Shown here in pieces: positions 8,615 through 18,044 of a stretch of DNA of 64,000 nt. A model generated the notes under the pieces. The model ran no database searches, was not told the DNA's origin, and saw nothing but the letters and a program-made list of their open reading frames with translations. Position numbers and translations under genes: made by a program. Source of the stretch: SAR202 cluster bacterium bin87 (GTDB lineage Bacteria; Chloroflexota; Dehalococcoidia; Lucifugimonadales; UBA3495); contig MPNC01000002.1 of assembly GCA_002238825.1 (NCBI GenBank), positions 425,180-489,179 on the forward strand. Reading direction: 5' to 3'. How positions within the stretch are numbered: the stretch's first letter is position 1; each line of letters starts with the position of its first letter.

Positions 8615-8989
8615 ATGCCGGACAACGCAGACGCCCAGCGATTGATCGAGGAAGCCGCCCAGACCCGGGGCTACACCCTGGAGATGCACCGCATCAACGC
8701 CCTGGCCGATCCAGAATGGACCCAGAAATACGGCGAGTTCATCGAGGCCACCTACACCGGCCAGCGCCTGCTGGATCGCAAGACCAAGGAACTCCTCCAG
8801 ATCTGCGTCGAAACTGCACTCCGCGCCGACCAGGAGCAGATCCAGGCCCACATCCGCGTCGCCCTCAACGAGGGAGCCACGCCCCGCGAAATCCTCGAAG
8901 CGATGCAGGCAGTCATCGCCCCCATGGGCGCACTGGCCTTCCGACGCGGCGTGCAGGCCTGGGCCGCGGAAACGGGTTTCGAGTACTGA
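8615..8989 (+). CDS. carboxymuconolactone decarboxylase (CMD) family protein
   Basis: 124 residues, all-helical AhpD/CMD fold. The helix TYTGQRLLDRKTKELLQICVETALRADQ is the usual family core, but the CxxC pair of AhpD-type peroxidases is absent: only one Cys is present in LQICVETAL, and a His follows in QIQAHIRVAL. That argues for a decarboxylase-like or structural member, not a peroxidase. AGGAGG lies seven bases upstream of ATG 8615. It is probably co-transcribed with the SIS gene and the AAA ATPase gene, which starts 35 bases later with its own GGAGG. Confidence 0.8.
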   Translation: MPDNADAQRLIEEAAQTRGYTLEMHRINALADPEWTQKYGEFIEATYTGQRLLDRKTKELLQICVETALRADQEQIQAHIRVALNEGATPREILEAMQAVIAPMGALAFRRGVQAWAAETGFEY

Positions 8990-9024
8990 CCCGCTGACGC
9001 CGCGCCTTCCAAACGGAGGCCGCC

Positions 9025-10254
9025 ATGCTGATCAAATCGCTGCACCTGAAAAACATCCTGTCGTTCAAGGATGCCAGGTTGGACCTGCAGCCGCTGAACG
9101 TGCTCATCGGCGCCAACGGCTCGGGCAAGTCGAACCTGATTGATGTGATCGCGCTACTGCAGTCGGTGCCAAGAGACCTCGGCGGATTCCTGCGTCAGAA
9201 CGGTCCGACAGGTGATTGGATATGGAATGGCGCAGGTCGCTCAGAAACGCCTTTGCAGATCGCAGAGATTTTGGCGATCATGAATCTTTCGGCAGCCGAC
9301 ATAGCGTACGCACTAGACGCTACGGTAGCACGCAACCAGTTAGTTTCCGTGTCCGAAAGGATCGACGTAGTGGATTTGGGCGAAGGTGAGGTCCGTTATT
9401 CAATCCCCGTACTGCAATCACAAAACGTCACCGCAAAAATGTGGCCGGCACAGGTTGACGGTGGCATCGCCATTGCTGCGAGATACTCTGACGAACCGGT
9501 TATTGCGGATTCGCATCCGCTGAGATCCGTGCTCAGCGAAATACGCGACCCGACGCGATATCCAGTGCTGACAGACTTGGCGTTCTTGCTCCACAACACG
9601 AAAATTTATCGTGATTGGACCGTAAGCAGGAAAAACGTCGTACGGTTTCCCCAGCCAACCGACGGTTCTCTCGACTTTCTCGAAGAGGATTTCAGCAACC
9701 TGGCGCTGGTGGTCAACGACCTGCTCAGCCGCCGGCTGGAACCGTCCCTGGATTCCTACCTCAAGCGGTTCTACGAGACATACGAAAGCCTGCACCCGCG
9801 CATCTTCGGGAACACCATTGAGCTGATCGTCAACGAAACCGGCATGGCCAGCACGCTGCCGGCCTCCCGATTGTCTGATGGAACCATCCGCTTCATCGCC
9901 CTCCTCGCCATTTTGTGTCGCCCGGAACCGCCGCCGCTCATCTGCATCGAGGAGCCGGAGATTGCCATGCACCCCGATTCTCTCGGCCTCATAGCGGAAC
10001 TATTGCGTAAAGCATCTGAGCGAACCCAGATCATCGTCACCACCCACTCGCCCGAGTTTGTCAGCCACTTTTCCGACGAACCCGAGTGCATCGTCGTGTG
10101 CGACCGCGATGCCGAGGAAGGTACACAGTTCCACCGCGTCTCTCGTCAGGAATTGACCGAATGGCAGGACATCTACCAACAAACTGGCAAGGAATTGGTC
10201 GTATATGGCTTGAGCGAGATGTGGATGAGCGGCTCAATCGGAGGCGTGAGGTAG
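9025..10254 (+). CDS. AAA family ATPase (RecF/OLD-like), partner of DUF4276 protein
   Basis: 409-residue SMC/RecF-type ATPase. Walker A is GANGSGKS (residues 29-36), the ABC signature is ASRLSDGTIRF, Walker B is PPLICIEEPEIAMHP and the switch His is in IIVTTHSPEFVSHF. GGAGG precedes ATG 9025. The next gene, eight bases on, encodes a DUF4276 protein; this ATPase/DUF4276 pairing is seen repeatedly in accessory and defence regions. Bases from about 9230 to 9620 look less GC-rich than the neighbouring genes, consistent with transfer. Function as an anti-phage or DNA-repair module is inference. Confidence 0.85.
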   Translation: MLIKSLHLKNILSFKDARLDLQPLNVLIGANGSGKSNLIDVIALLQSVPRDLGGFLRQNGPTGDWIWNGAGRSETPLQIAEILAIMNLSAADIAYALDATVARNQLVSVSERIDVVDLGEGEVRYSIPVLQSQNVTAKMWPAQVDGGIAIAARYSDEPVIADSHPLRSVLSEIRDPTRYPVLTDLAFLLHNTKIYRDWTVSRKNVVRFPQPTDGSLDFLEEDFSNLALVVNDLLSRRLEPSLDSYLKRFYETYESLHPRIFGNTIELIVNETGMASTLPASRLSDGTIRFIALLAILCRPEPPPLICIEEPEIAMHPDSLGLIAELLRKASERTQIIVTTHSPEFVSHFSDEPECIVVCDRDAEEGTQFHRVSRQELTEWQDIYQQTGKELVVYGLSEMWMSGSIGGVR

Positions 10255-10261
10255 CCGGCCG

Positions 10262-10807
10262 ATGGAAGTATATCTCGAAGGCCATCGACGCCTGCGCGTC
10301 CCAATGAAGTCTTTCCTTCGAAACGCCGTCCGTACCATTCACAACCAATCCGTAACTCTCAACGTCGAACCTTGCGGGTCTGGCGACGACGCGATCAAAC
10401 GGTGTGTCAAGAATACCGGATCGATTTTACTGATCGATTCCGAAGGAGAAGTTTCACCACAACTAATCGTGCGCGTGTCTGGCCAAATTGGCTCCACGAA
10501 CCGCGCCTTCTATATGGTCCAGCAGATGGAAGCATGGTTCATTGCCGACCGGGATGCTTTGGCCGACTACTTCGGTCCCGGATTCCGTGAAAGCGCGTTG
10601 CCACAGCGCAACAACATTGAAGATGCCCCAAAGCGCGAAATCGAAAACGGCCTCCGCAACGCCACCCGGGACTGTGCAAAACAACGTTACTCGAAAGGCC
10701 GCGACGACGTGGGGCTGTTGGAACGGCTCAACCCCACCACGGTCTACAACGCCTGCCCCAATTTCGCGCTCCTCATCAACCACCTCCGCGAACTTGCCGC
10801 AGCTTGA
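10262..10807 (+). CDS. DUF4276 family protein
   Basis: 181 residues. The N-terminus MEVYLEGHRRLRVPMKSFLR, the central ILLIDSEGEV acidic strand and MVQQMEAWFIADRDALADYFG match DUF4276, a family with a TOPRIM-like acidic core usually encoded beside an AAA ATPase. Its start lies eight bases after the ATPase stop, with GAGGT in the end of the upstream gene, so translation is likely coupled. The segment NIEDAPKREIENGL ... KGRDDVGLLERLNP is the typical C-terminal part. Enzymatic activity has not been assigned here; a nuclease effector is possible. Confidence 0.75.
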   Translation: MEVYLEGHRRLRVPMKSFLRNAVRTIHNQSVTLNVEPCGSGDDAIKRCVKNTGSILLIDSEGEVSPQLIVRVSGQIGSTNRAFYMVQQMEAWFIADRDALADYFGPGFRESALPQRNNIEDAPKREIENGLRNATRDCAKQRYSKGRDDVGLLERLNPTTVYNACPNFALLINHLRELAAA

Positions 10808-10829
10808 TCCGTCCCTGCTCCGACAGTCG

Positions 10830-10859
10830 TTGACGCTTTTCGCGGCCGTACCCTAAAAT
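10830..10859 (+). promoter_or_regulatory. sigma70-type promoter of alaS
   Basis: TTGACG (10830-10835), 18-base spacer, TAAAAT (10854-10859). It lies 60 bases before the alaS start, in the only non-coding gap upstream of it. Confidence 0.6.
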
Positions 10860-10918
10860 CGGTTACGTCCCCGCATAGACATTTTTCGTAATCCTTTTTA
10901 CGGGAGTCGTAGCCTCAT

Positions 10919-13660
10919 ATGAACACGGACGGCGACAGCATACGCAGATCCTTCGCGGAGTTCTTCGAAGAACGCGGGCACCAATACATGCCCTCCGCTT
11001 CTCTCATTCCCGCCGGCGACCCTACCCTGCTCTTCACATCCGCCGGCATGGTGCCCTTCAAGCCCTTCTTCATGGGCGAACAGACCCCGCCCCGTCGCCG
11101 CCTGACCAGCTGCCAGAAGTCCTTCCGCACTACCGATATCGACGAGGTTGGCGACCACAAGCACCTGACCTTCTTCGAGATGCTGGGCAACTTCAGCATC
11201 GGCGACTACTTCAAGAAGGACGCCGTCGCCTTCGCGTGGGACCTATGCACGGTACTCTTCGGCCTGGAACCGGAGCGCATGTACGTCACCGTCCACCTGG
11301 ACGACGACGAGGCCTACGATCTGTGGCTGAACGACATCGGAGTGCCACCGGAGCGCATCTACCGCTACGGCAACGCCGACAACTGGTGGGGTCCCGCCGG
11401 CCTGGAGGGACCCACCGGGCCCTGCTCGGAACTCCATTACGACGGCGGCGCCGAAAAAGGCCGGGGCCAGCATCCCGTCACCGATGAGATGATGACGCCC
11501 GACGAGCTCACCGCCATGCTCCGGGTCGAGGCCGAGGGCGGTCCCGCCGCCGAGCCCGGCGGCTGCCATCCCAACTGCGACTGCGAGCGGTTCGTGGAGC
11601 TGTGGAACCTGGTCTTCATGCAGTTCTACCAGGATCTCGAGGGCGTCCGCACCCCGTTGCCCGCACCCAGCGTCGACACCGGCATGGGCCTCGAGCGCGC
11701 CGCCGCCGTGCTGCAGGGTAAGCCCAACGTCTACGAGACCGACCTCTTCCGCCCAATCATCGATGCCGTCTGCAATCTCACCGGCCATGAATACGGAGAG
11801 AACGCCGAAACCGATTACGCCATCCGCGTGGTCGCCGAGCACGCCCGCGCCGCCTCGTTTCTCATAAGCGACGGCGTCGTCCCGTCCAACAGCGACCGTG
11901 GCTATGTGCTGCGCCGCATCATCCGGCGGGCCATCCGCTATGGGCGCCAGCTCGGGCTCGACCGCCCCTTCATGACCGAAGTGGCCGACGCCGTGATCGC
12001 GCGTTTCGCCGCCGCTTATCCCGCTCTGGGAGAAAACGAAGGCTTTATCCGCCGCGTCGTCGGTCTGGAAGAAACTCAGTTCCTCGAGAACATCCGCCAG
12101 GGCATGCCGTTGCTGGAAGATGTGCTGGCGTCATCGAAGTCCGAAGGCATTATCGCGGGCGCCGTGGTATTCGAACTCTACGACACCTACGGGTTCCCGC
12201 CGGAATTGGTCGACGAGATCGGTCGCCGCGAGTACGGCCTGGCCGTCGATATGGACGGGTTCAACGCCGAGATGGAGGAGAAGCGCGAACGCGACCGCGC
12301 CGGACACCAGGTCACCGGCAGCATGGAAATCGTCACCGCCTACGAAAACCTGGGAGCCGGGCGTACGTCTTTCGACGGTTATCAGCACACGACCATTGAA
12401 ACGCGCGTACTCGGCATCTTGCGCGAAGGGGAGGCGGTGGGACACGCCACCCGGGGCCAGCAGGTCGAGATTGTCCTCCCCGAAACCTGCTTCTACGCCG
12501 AGGGCGGCGGACAGGTGGGCGACCAGGGCACGATCGCCGGCCCAAACGGCTGCGTGCGTATCGAGGACACCCAGAGTCCGGTGGCCGGCCTCATCGTCCA
12601 CCGGGGACTGGTCTCCGAAGGCGACATCGCCCTGGGAGAAGCGGTGACCGCCCGGGTGGAAACCGAACGCCGCCTGGACGCGTCCCGCAACCACAGCGGC
12701 ACTCACCTGCTCCATGCCGCGCTGCGATCCGTGCTGGGCCCCCACGTTCGCCAGGCCGGTTCGCTGTGCGCGCCCGGGCGGCTGCGTTTCGACTTCAACC
12801 ACGTGGGCGCAATGTCCCCGGACGAGCAGTTGGATGTCCAAGGCTTGGCCAACCGCAAGATCCGAGAGAACCTGTCTATCACCGCCCGCGAAACCACCTA
12901 CACCGACGCGGTTCGCGACGGCGCGCTGGCTTTCTTCGGCGACCGTTATGGCGATGTCGTTCGAGTGGTGCGCATGGGCGATCACGATGACCACGACGAA
13001 CCGTTCAGCTTCGAGGTCTGCGGCGGCACCCATGTTCACGCCACCGGCGAGGTCGGCACGCTGGTCGTGCTGGGCGAGTCCAGCATCGGCGGCGGTATGC
13101 GTCGCATTGAGGCCATGACCGGCCGGGCCGCCGAGGAACTGTTTGTTCAGCAGAGTGCCACCCTGGAAGCCATTTCGCGAAAGCTGCAGGCTCCCGTGGC
13201 CGAACTGGAAGCCCGGCTGGACGCTTACATGGCGGACACCGACGTGCTACGCCGGAGGCTCGCCGATGCCGAACGGGTCAGCCTGCGGTCAGAAGCGGAA
13301 TCCCTGATAGGACGCGTCTACGTTACGAACGACGTGCATGTAGTGTCCTCAGTCACGTCAGCACATAACGTGGAGGCCATGCGCGAGATGGGTGACTATC
13401 TTAAGCAGAAATTAGGCAGTGTAGTGGTGGCCCTGGGCGCCGTCATCGACGGGTCCCCAATCATCGTCACCATGGTCACGCCGGATCTGGTGAGCCGGGG
13501 TCTGCACGCCGGCAACATCGCCCGGGACGCCGCCAAGCTCATGGGCGGCGGTGGCGGCGGCCGTCCGGAAACCGCCCAGGCCGGCGGGCGCCAACCGGAA
13601 CGCCTGGGCGCGGCCCTGGACAGCGTGGCCAACCTGGTCAGAGCTGGGCTGGGCAATTAG
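10919..13660 (+). CDS. alaS: alanine--tRNA ligase
   Basis: 913 residues, the full length of bacterial AlaRS. Order: class II catalytic core (FAEFFEERGHQ, LLFTSAGMVPFKPFF, FFEMLGNFSIGDYF), tRNA-recognition helices, the editing domain with the zinc-binding pair HSGTHLLHAAL and CGGTHVHATGEVG, and the C-Ala domain ending in the glycine-rich GGGGGGRPETAQAGG segment. An insert rich in Cys near residues 205-225 (GGCHPNCDCERF) is common in AlaRS. GGGAG precedes ATG 10919. It attaches alanine to tRNA-Ala in the cytoplasm. The neighbour ruvX follows after 26 bases, an alaS-ruvX order also known in other bacteria. Confidence 0.97.
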   Translation: MNTDGDSIRRSFAEFFEERGHQYMPSASLIPAGDPTLLFTSAGMVPFKPFFMGEQTPPRRRLTSCQKSFRTTDIDEVGDHKHLTFFEMLGNFSIGDYFKKDAVAFAWDLCTVLFGLEPERMYVTVHLDDDEAYDLWLNDIGVPPERIYRYGNADNWWGPAGLEGPTGPCSELHYDGGAEKGRGQHPVTDEMMTPDELTAMLRVEAEGGPAAEPGGCHPNCDCERFVELWNLVFMQFYQDLEGVRTPLPAPSVDTGMGLERAAAVLQGKPNVYETDLFRPIIDAVCNLTGHEYGENAETDYAIRVVAEHARAASFLISDGVVPSNSDRGYVLRRIIRRAIRYGRQLGLDRPFMTEVADAVIARFAAAYPALGENEGFIRRVVGLEETQFLENIRQGMPLLEDVLASSKSEGIIAGAVVFELYDTYGFPPELVDEIGRREYGLAVDMDGFNAEMEEKRERDRAGHQVTGSMEIVTAYENLGAGRTSFDGYQHTTIETRVLGILREGEAVGHATRGQQVEIVLPETCFYAEGGGQVGDQGTIAGPNGCVRIEDTQSPVAGLIVHRGLVSEGDIALGEAVTARVETERRLDASRNHSGTHLLHAALRSVLGPHVRQAGSLCAPGRLRFDFNHVGAMSPDEQLDVQGLANRKIRENLSITARETTYTDAVRDGALAFFGDRYGDVVRVVRMGDHDDHDEPFSFEVCGGTHVHATGEVGTLVVLGESSIGGGMRRIEAMTGRAAEELFVQQSATLEAISRKLQAPVAELEARLDAYMADTDVLRRRLADAERVSLRSEAESLIGRVYVTNDVHVVSSVTSAHNVEAMREMGDYLKQKLGSVVVALGAVIDGSPIIVTMVTPDLVSRGLHAGNIARDAAKLMGGGGGGRPETAQAGGRQPERLGAALDSVANLVRAGLGN

Positions 13661-13686
13661 CCGCACCGCCCCGCGGGGGTAACTGT

Positions 13687-14139
13687 TTGGGAACCCCGTC
13701 GCCTCGTCCTGACCCCGCGTACCTTGCCCGCGCCGGCCGCCTGCTGGCTCTGGACATCGGCGACCGGCGGATAGGGCTGGCGGTGAGCATACCGCCCGGG
13801 GAACTCATTCTGCCAGTCGGGCATCTCGAACGCCGCAATCGCCGGTCCGACATCGCCGCAATCCTGGAACAGGCCAGCCAACGCGAAGCAGTGGCAATCG
13901 TTGCCGGCATGCCCTATGACGCCGACGGCCGTTCCGGGGAACAGGCGCGCAAAACCGCTGCGCTGGTCCGCGCTCTTCAGCGGGCGACCGACATCCCAGT
14001 GCTGACCGTCGACGAGTCATTCAGCTCCAACGCTGCTGCCAACGACCTGCTGCAGTCCGGCCAGAGCCCCAGCCGCAACCCCGGCGCGATTGACGCTGCC
14101 GCCGCGGTCACCATCCTGCGCCGTTTCCTGACCGCGTAA
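13687..14139 (+). CDS. ruvX: Holliday junction resolvase-like / pre-16S rRNA nuclease (YqgF family)
   Basis: 150-residue RNase H-fold protein. The first acidic motif is LALDIGDRRIGLAVS, the second the Glu of TVDESFSSNAA, and the third the Asp of PGAIDAAAAVTIL. Start TTG 13687 is preferred because GGGGGT lies six bases before it and no ATG is available before the first conserved strand. Family members process the 5' end of 16S rRNA. It is probably co-transcribed with alaS. Confidence 0.88.
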   Translation: MGTPSPRPDPAYLARAGRLLALDIGDRRIGLAVSIPPGELILPVGHLERRNRRSDIAAILEQASQREAVAIVAGMPYDADGRSGEQARKTAALVRALQRATDIPVLTVDESFSSNAAANDLLQSGQSPSRNPGAIDAAAAVTILRRFLTA

Positions 14140-14202
14140 AGCCCAACCGCATCCCAATCGACCGATTTTCGGAGACCCTCCGAATTTCCGTTGCTGAGGC
14201 AC

Positions 14203-14232
14203 TTGACCTTCAGCGAACGGCCGTTCTATAAT
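14203..14232 (+). promoter_or_regulatory. sigma70-type promoter of the HTH gene
   Basis: TTGACC (14203-14208), 18-base spacer, consensus TATAAT (14227-14232). The expected start is near 14239, giving a 30-base leader before ATG 14269. Confidence 0.75.
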
Positions 14233-14268
14233 GCTGATCTGTTTAGAACGTACGTTTCGAGGTGGATT

Positions 14269-14610
14269 ATGTTCGCCATGAACGCCGTAGCACCCAAGCA
14301 GCGACAAATCGCCGAACCAAGAATCGATCACTACGAGGATACCGGTTGTGAGGTCTCCGCCACATGCTTCGACTGCCCGCTACCCCGCTGCAAGTTCGAC
14401 GACATGGAATGGTTCTACAAATACCGTCGCCTGGGGCGGTATCTGCACATGGCCTCTGTGATCCATAGCGAAGGCCTCTCCATCCCCGAAGCGGCAGAGC
14501 GATTCTCCGTTACCCAGCGTACCGTGTTTCGGGTCTTGAAGCGCTGCCGAGAGGCCATGCGGGAACTGACGCCAGTGGAAGCCGCCGTGTTCGCCAGCCT
14601 GGCAGCATAG
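14269..14610 (+). CDS. small helix-turn-helix protein with N-terminal cysteine cluster
   Basis: 113 residues. The N-terminal half carries four cysteines in GCEVSATCFDCPLPRC (spacing C-x5-C-x2-C-x4-C), a likely zinc or iron-sulphur site. The C-terminal half is a HTH: IHSEGLSIPEAAERFSVTQ then RTVFRVLKRCREAMRE. GAGGTGG precedes ATG 14269 and a strong promoter lies just upstream. It is followed after 26 bases by a gene for a small membrane protein, now interrupted. The arrangement suggests a transcriptional regulator, perhaps redox- or metal-responsive, controlling its own operon. That is inference. Confidence 0.75.
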   Translation: MFAMNAVAPKQRQIAEPRIDHYEDTGCEVSATCFDCPLPRCKFDDMEWFYKYRRLGRYLHMASVIHSEGLSIPEAAERFSVTQRTVFRVLKRCREAMRELTPVEAAVFASLAA

Positions 14611-14636
14611 GCGCCGCCAATGGAGCGAACCATCCA

Positions 14637-15196
14637 ATGCCCGACGACAGGCCAAACACCGCGCTGTGGCGGTTCTTTGACGGCGCGGCGTCAATCAGCG
14701 CCAGTATGTTGCTATCGATCGCTGTCAACGCCTGCGCCTTCTGCAACAAGGGTCTGTGCAAAGTAATGGGCTTCTTTGGTTTCCGCTCATCCTGAGCCTG
14801 TCGAAGGATGCTGCCGTTGCCGGAGCGTGGTTCGACAAGCTCACCATGAGCGGGAGGACGGGCTTTGCACAGACCCTGTTCTGCAACGGTCTGCCCGTGC
14901 TGGGCTATCTCAAGGACCTGACCAACCGGGATGATGGGATTATAATGACGGCAACGCTGTTGCTGTTCCCCACCACCGCCGCGCTCTATAGAGTTTTCAA
15001 AATGTTTTTTGCAGCCAAAGAAGCCGCCGAACGCAAAGCCCGGGAGCGCAGGCGCCAGGCCCGGGAGCGCGGTCTCCAAGAAGGTATCAAATCAGGTCAA
15101 CGGACCGAGCGTGAGCGCATCAGCGCGGCGCTCGAACAACACGGCGTGCAACTCTCCCCGGAACTCGTCAGTATCCTTGCCGGCGAGGACGAATAG
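14637..15196 (+). pseudogene. 139-residue membrane/coiled-coil protein interrupted by a miniature element
   Basis: Codons 1-37 (ATG 14637 to the AAC at 14745-14747) encode MPDDRPNTALWRFF ... NACAFCN. The frame is then broken by a 131-base element flanked by the 9-bp duplication TTCTGCAAC. If the element and one duplication copy (140 bases) are removed, codon 37 joins GGT at 14888 in frame and the protein continues GLPVLGYLKDLTN ... to the stop at 15194-15196: 139 residues. The restored protein has a hydrophobic segment (TATLLLFPTTAALYRVF), then a charged helix (AAKEAAERKARERRRQ) that looks coiled-coil. A shorter product could still start at ATG 14945 (83 residues). Function unknown; it follows the HTH gene. 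Confidence 0.75.
14748..14878 (+). mobile_element. ~131-bp miniature inverted-repeat element, copy A
   Basis: Termini AGGGTCTGTGCAAAG and CTTTGCACAGACCCT are perfect complements. It is flanked by identical 9-bp copies TTCTGCAAC at 14739-14747 and 14879-14887. It has no coding capacity, so movement would need a transposase from elsewhere. Other copies are at 19626-19757 and 37722-37853. Confidence 0.85.
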
Positions 15197-15202
15197 CGCC
15201 GT

Positions 15203-16378
<1,176 letters not shown>

Positions 16379-16430
16379 ACCATGCCTCCTGCGAGATCAG
16401 ATAGCCGTGTTGATCAACCCCGATCGGTCA

Positions 16431-16667
16431 TCAAGCATCCACGGCCACGCACGTCACGGTTCGCACTACGCCCACCACCGTGTGGATCTTTTCCGTGACC
16501 AGTCCTCCGACCACGGACATGTCCTCGCCGGATATCACTGCGATGATGTCGTAAGGACCCGTGACCACATCCACCGACTCGATGCCGTCCAGATCTCGCA
16601 AAGTGGTGGCTACGTCCCTGGTTCGCCCAACGGCGGTTTCAACCAGCAAAAAAGCTTTCGTTGCCAT
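16431..16667 (-). CDS. stand-alone Lrp/AsnC ligand-binding (RAM) domain protein
   Basis: 78 residues forming only the RAM/ACT-like ligand domain of Lrp/AsnC regulators: KAFLLVETAVGRTRDVATTL, IESVDVVTGPYDIIAVI, and VVGVVRTVTCVAV. The DNA-binding HTH is absent, so it cannot act alone as a repressor. Such proteins may modulate full-length Lrp proteins by hetero-oligomerising or may sense amino acids. It lies 52 bases upstream of the acyl-CoA dehydrogenase. Confidence 0.85.
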   Translation of the reverse strand: MATKAFLLVETAVGRTRDVATTLRDLDGIESVDVVTGPYDIIAVISGEDMSVVGGLVTEKIHTVVGVVRTVTCVAVDA

Positions 16668-16786
16668 GGTTCGGCATCTCCTGTTTCAAGCGTGAGGTGG
16701 GGCAACCCCGGCCGGACGAATCCCTGCCGACAGCGCCGGGCAATTCTACGGTGGCCCCATTGGAGTGTCAATTGAACCTGACCACG

Positions 16787-17659
16787 CTACAGATCGTCCG
16801 CCAACCGCCGAACCAGGTCCGCCGCCGCTTGCCGCGTGTCGTCGCGTTTCAGCGCGTACTCCAGCGAAGCTCTGAGCAGTCCCAGCGGGTTGCCGCCGTC
16901 ATAGCGTGTCCCTTCAAACTCGCAGGCGTACACGGCCACATCTTCCATCAGCAACGCCAGGCCGTCGGTCAGCTGGATCTCGCCCCGGGCTCCCGGCGGA
17001 GTACGCTCGAGGCAATCGAACACCTGCGGTGGCAGCAGGTAACGCCCCACGATGGACAGGTTGGACGGCGCCGTCCCCGGAGGCGGCTTTTCCACCATCC
17101 CTCGGACCCGGTGCCGGCCATCACCTGATGGTTCCGAGTCCACGACTCCGTAATTCTGCACCAGTTCCCACGGCACGCGCTCCACCGCCACCGCTGCGGC
17201 GCTGTCTTCGCCCGCGACGGAACCCATCATCTGGGACAGCACTCCCGGCGAGTTGTCGACTATGTCGTCCGGCAAAATCACAGCGAAGGGTTCGTTTCCA
17301 ACCGCCTCTCGCGCCGTGAGCACGGCATGACCCAAACCCAACGGTTCCTCCTGGATCACGAATGACACATTGGCCAGATCCGAACCGGACCGGACCTTCT
17401 CCAGGAGCTGTGCATCGTCGGCCAGTCGCGCTTCCAGATCCGGTCGCGGGCTGAAGTACTCGGCGATGCCCTCCTTGCCTGGAGACGTTACGACGATGAC
17501 GTCGGTAATTCCCGCTTCCGCCGCCTCCTCCACCACGTACTGCAGCATGGGCCGGTCGAGTATCGGCAGCAGTTCCTTGGGCACGGAACGGGTTACCGGC
17601 AGGAACCTGGTTCCCAAGCCGGCGGCCGGTATGACTGCTTTACGGATCGCGGCACACAT
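16787..17659 (-). CDS. galU: UTP--glucose-1-phosphate uridylyltransferase
   Basis: 290 residues. The nucleotidyltransferase signature is IPAAGLGTRFLPVTRSVPKE, followed by KELLPILDRPMLQYVVEEA; other motifs are VILPDDIVDN and the sugar-binding GRYLLPPQVFDCLE with EIQLTDGLALLMED. It makes UDP-glucose for cell envelope and glycan synthesis. I take ATG 17659; a TTG three codons earlier is also possible. A TATGAT box lies seven bases before that ATG, so the mRNA may have almost no leader. Confidence 0.93.
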   Translation of the reverse strand: MCAAIRKAVIPAAGLGTRFLPVTRSVPKELLPILDRPMLQYVVEEAAEAGITDVIVVTSPGKEGIAEYFSPRPDLEARLADDAQLLEKVRSGSDLANVSFVIQEEPLGLGHAVLTAREAVGNEPFAVILPDDIVDNSPGVLSQMMGSVAGEDSAAAVAVERVPWELVQNYGVVDSEPSGDGRHRVRGMVEKPPPGTAPSNLSIVGRYLLPPQVFDCLERTPPGARGEIQLTDGLALLMEDVAVYACEFEGTRYDGGNPLGLLRASLEYALKRDDTRQAAADLVRRLADDL

Positions 17660-17740
17660 CGTGAACAATCATAGCACGCAGCGACGGTATCGCCGGATGT
17701 GCCCGGGGCGGTGACGTGAACGCGAACCCGAACCGGCAGG

Positions 17741-18016
17741 CTACTCCGGATGGGTCAAGCGCTCGGCGCCTTCCACTGGTCGCGGCGAAGCGCGCCGGGT
17801 ACTGGCCAGGTAAGAGATCACGATCATGGCCGGCATCGCCAGGATAATGATCCCAATGATGATCACCACGGTGAGCTCGGTGAAGCCCAGCTTCCCCAGC
17901 AGGATGTGGCTGAGGGCGGCCATGATCCACTGCAGCAGGGTCGGATCCGCCTCCCCGTGGTGGCGTCCTAATGCCGCCAGTATGGCAACAAACGTCATTC
18001 CGCCCATAGCGACCAC
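17741..18016 (-). CDS. small membrane protein downstream of MFS transporter
   Basis: 91 residues with three hydrophobic stretches: GMTFVAILAALG, LQWIMAALSHILLGKLGF and a long one containing TVVIIIGIIILAMPAMIV. It begins 28 bases after the stop of the MFS gene on the same strand and so is probably its operon partner. I do not recognise a family. Confidence 0.55.
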   Translation of the reverse strand: MVAMGGMTFVAILAALGRHHGEADPTLLQWIMAALSHILLGKLGFTELTVVIIIGIIILAMPAMIVISYLASTRRASPRPVEGAERLTHPE

Positions 18017-18044
18017 CGCGGGCCGAACCGGTCAAACGGCGGCC

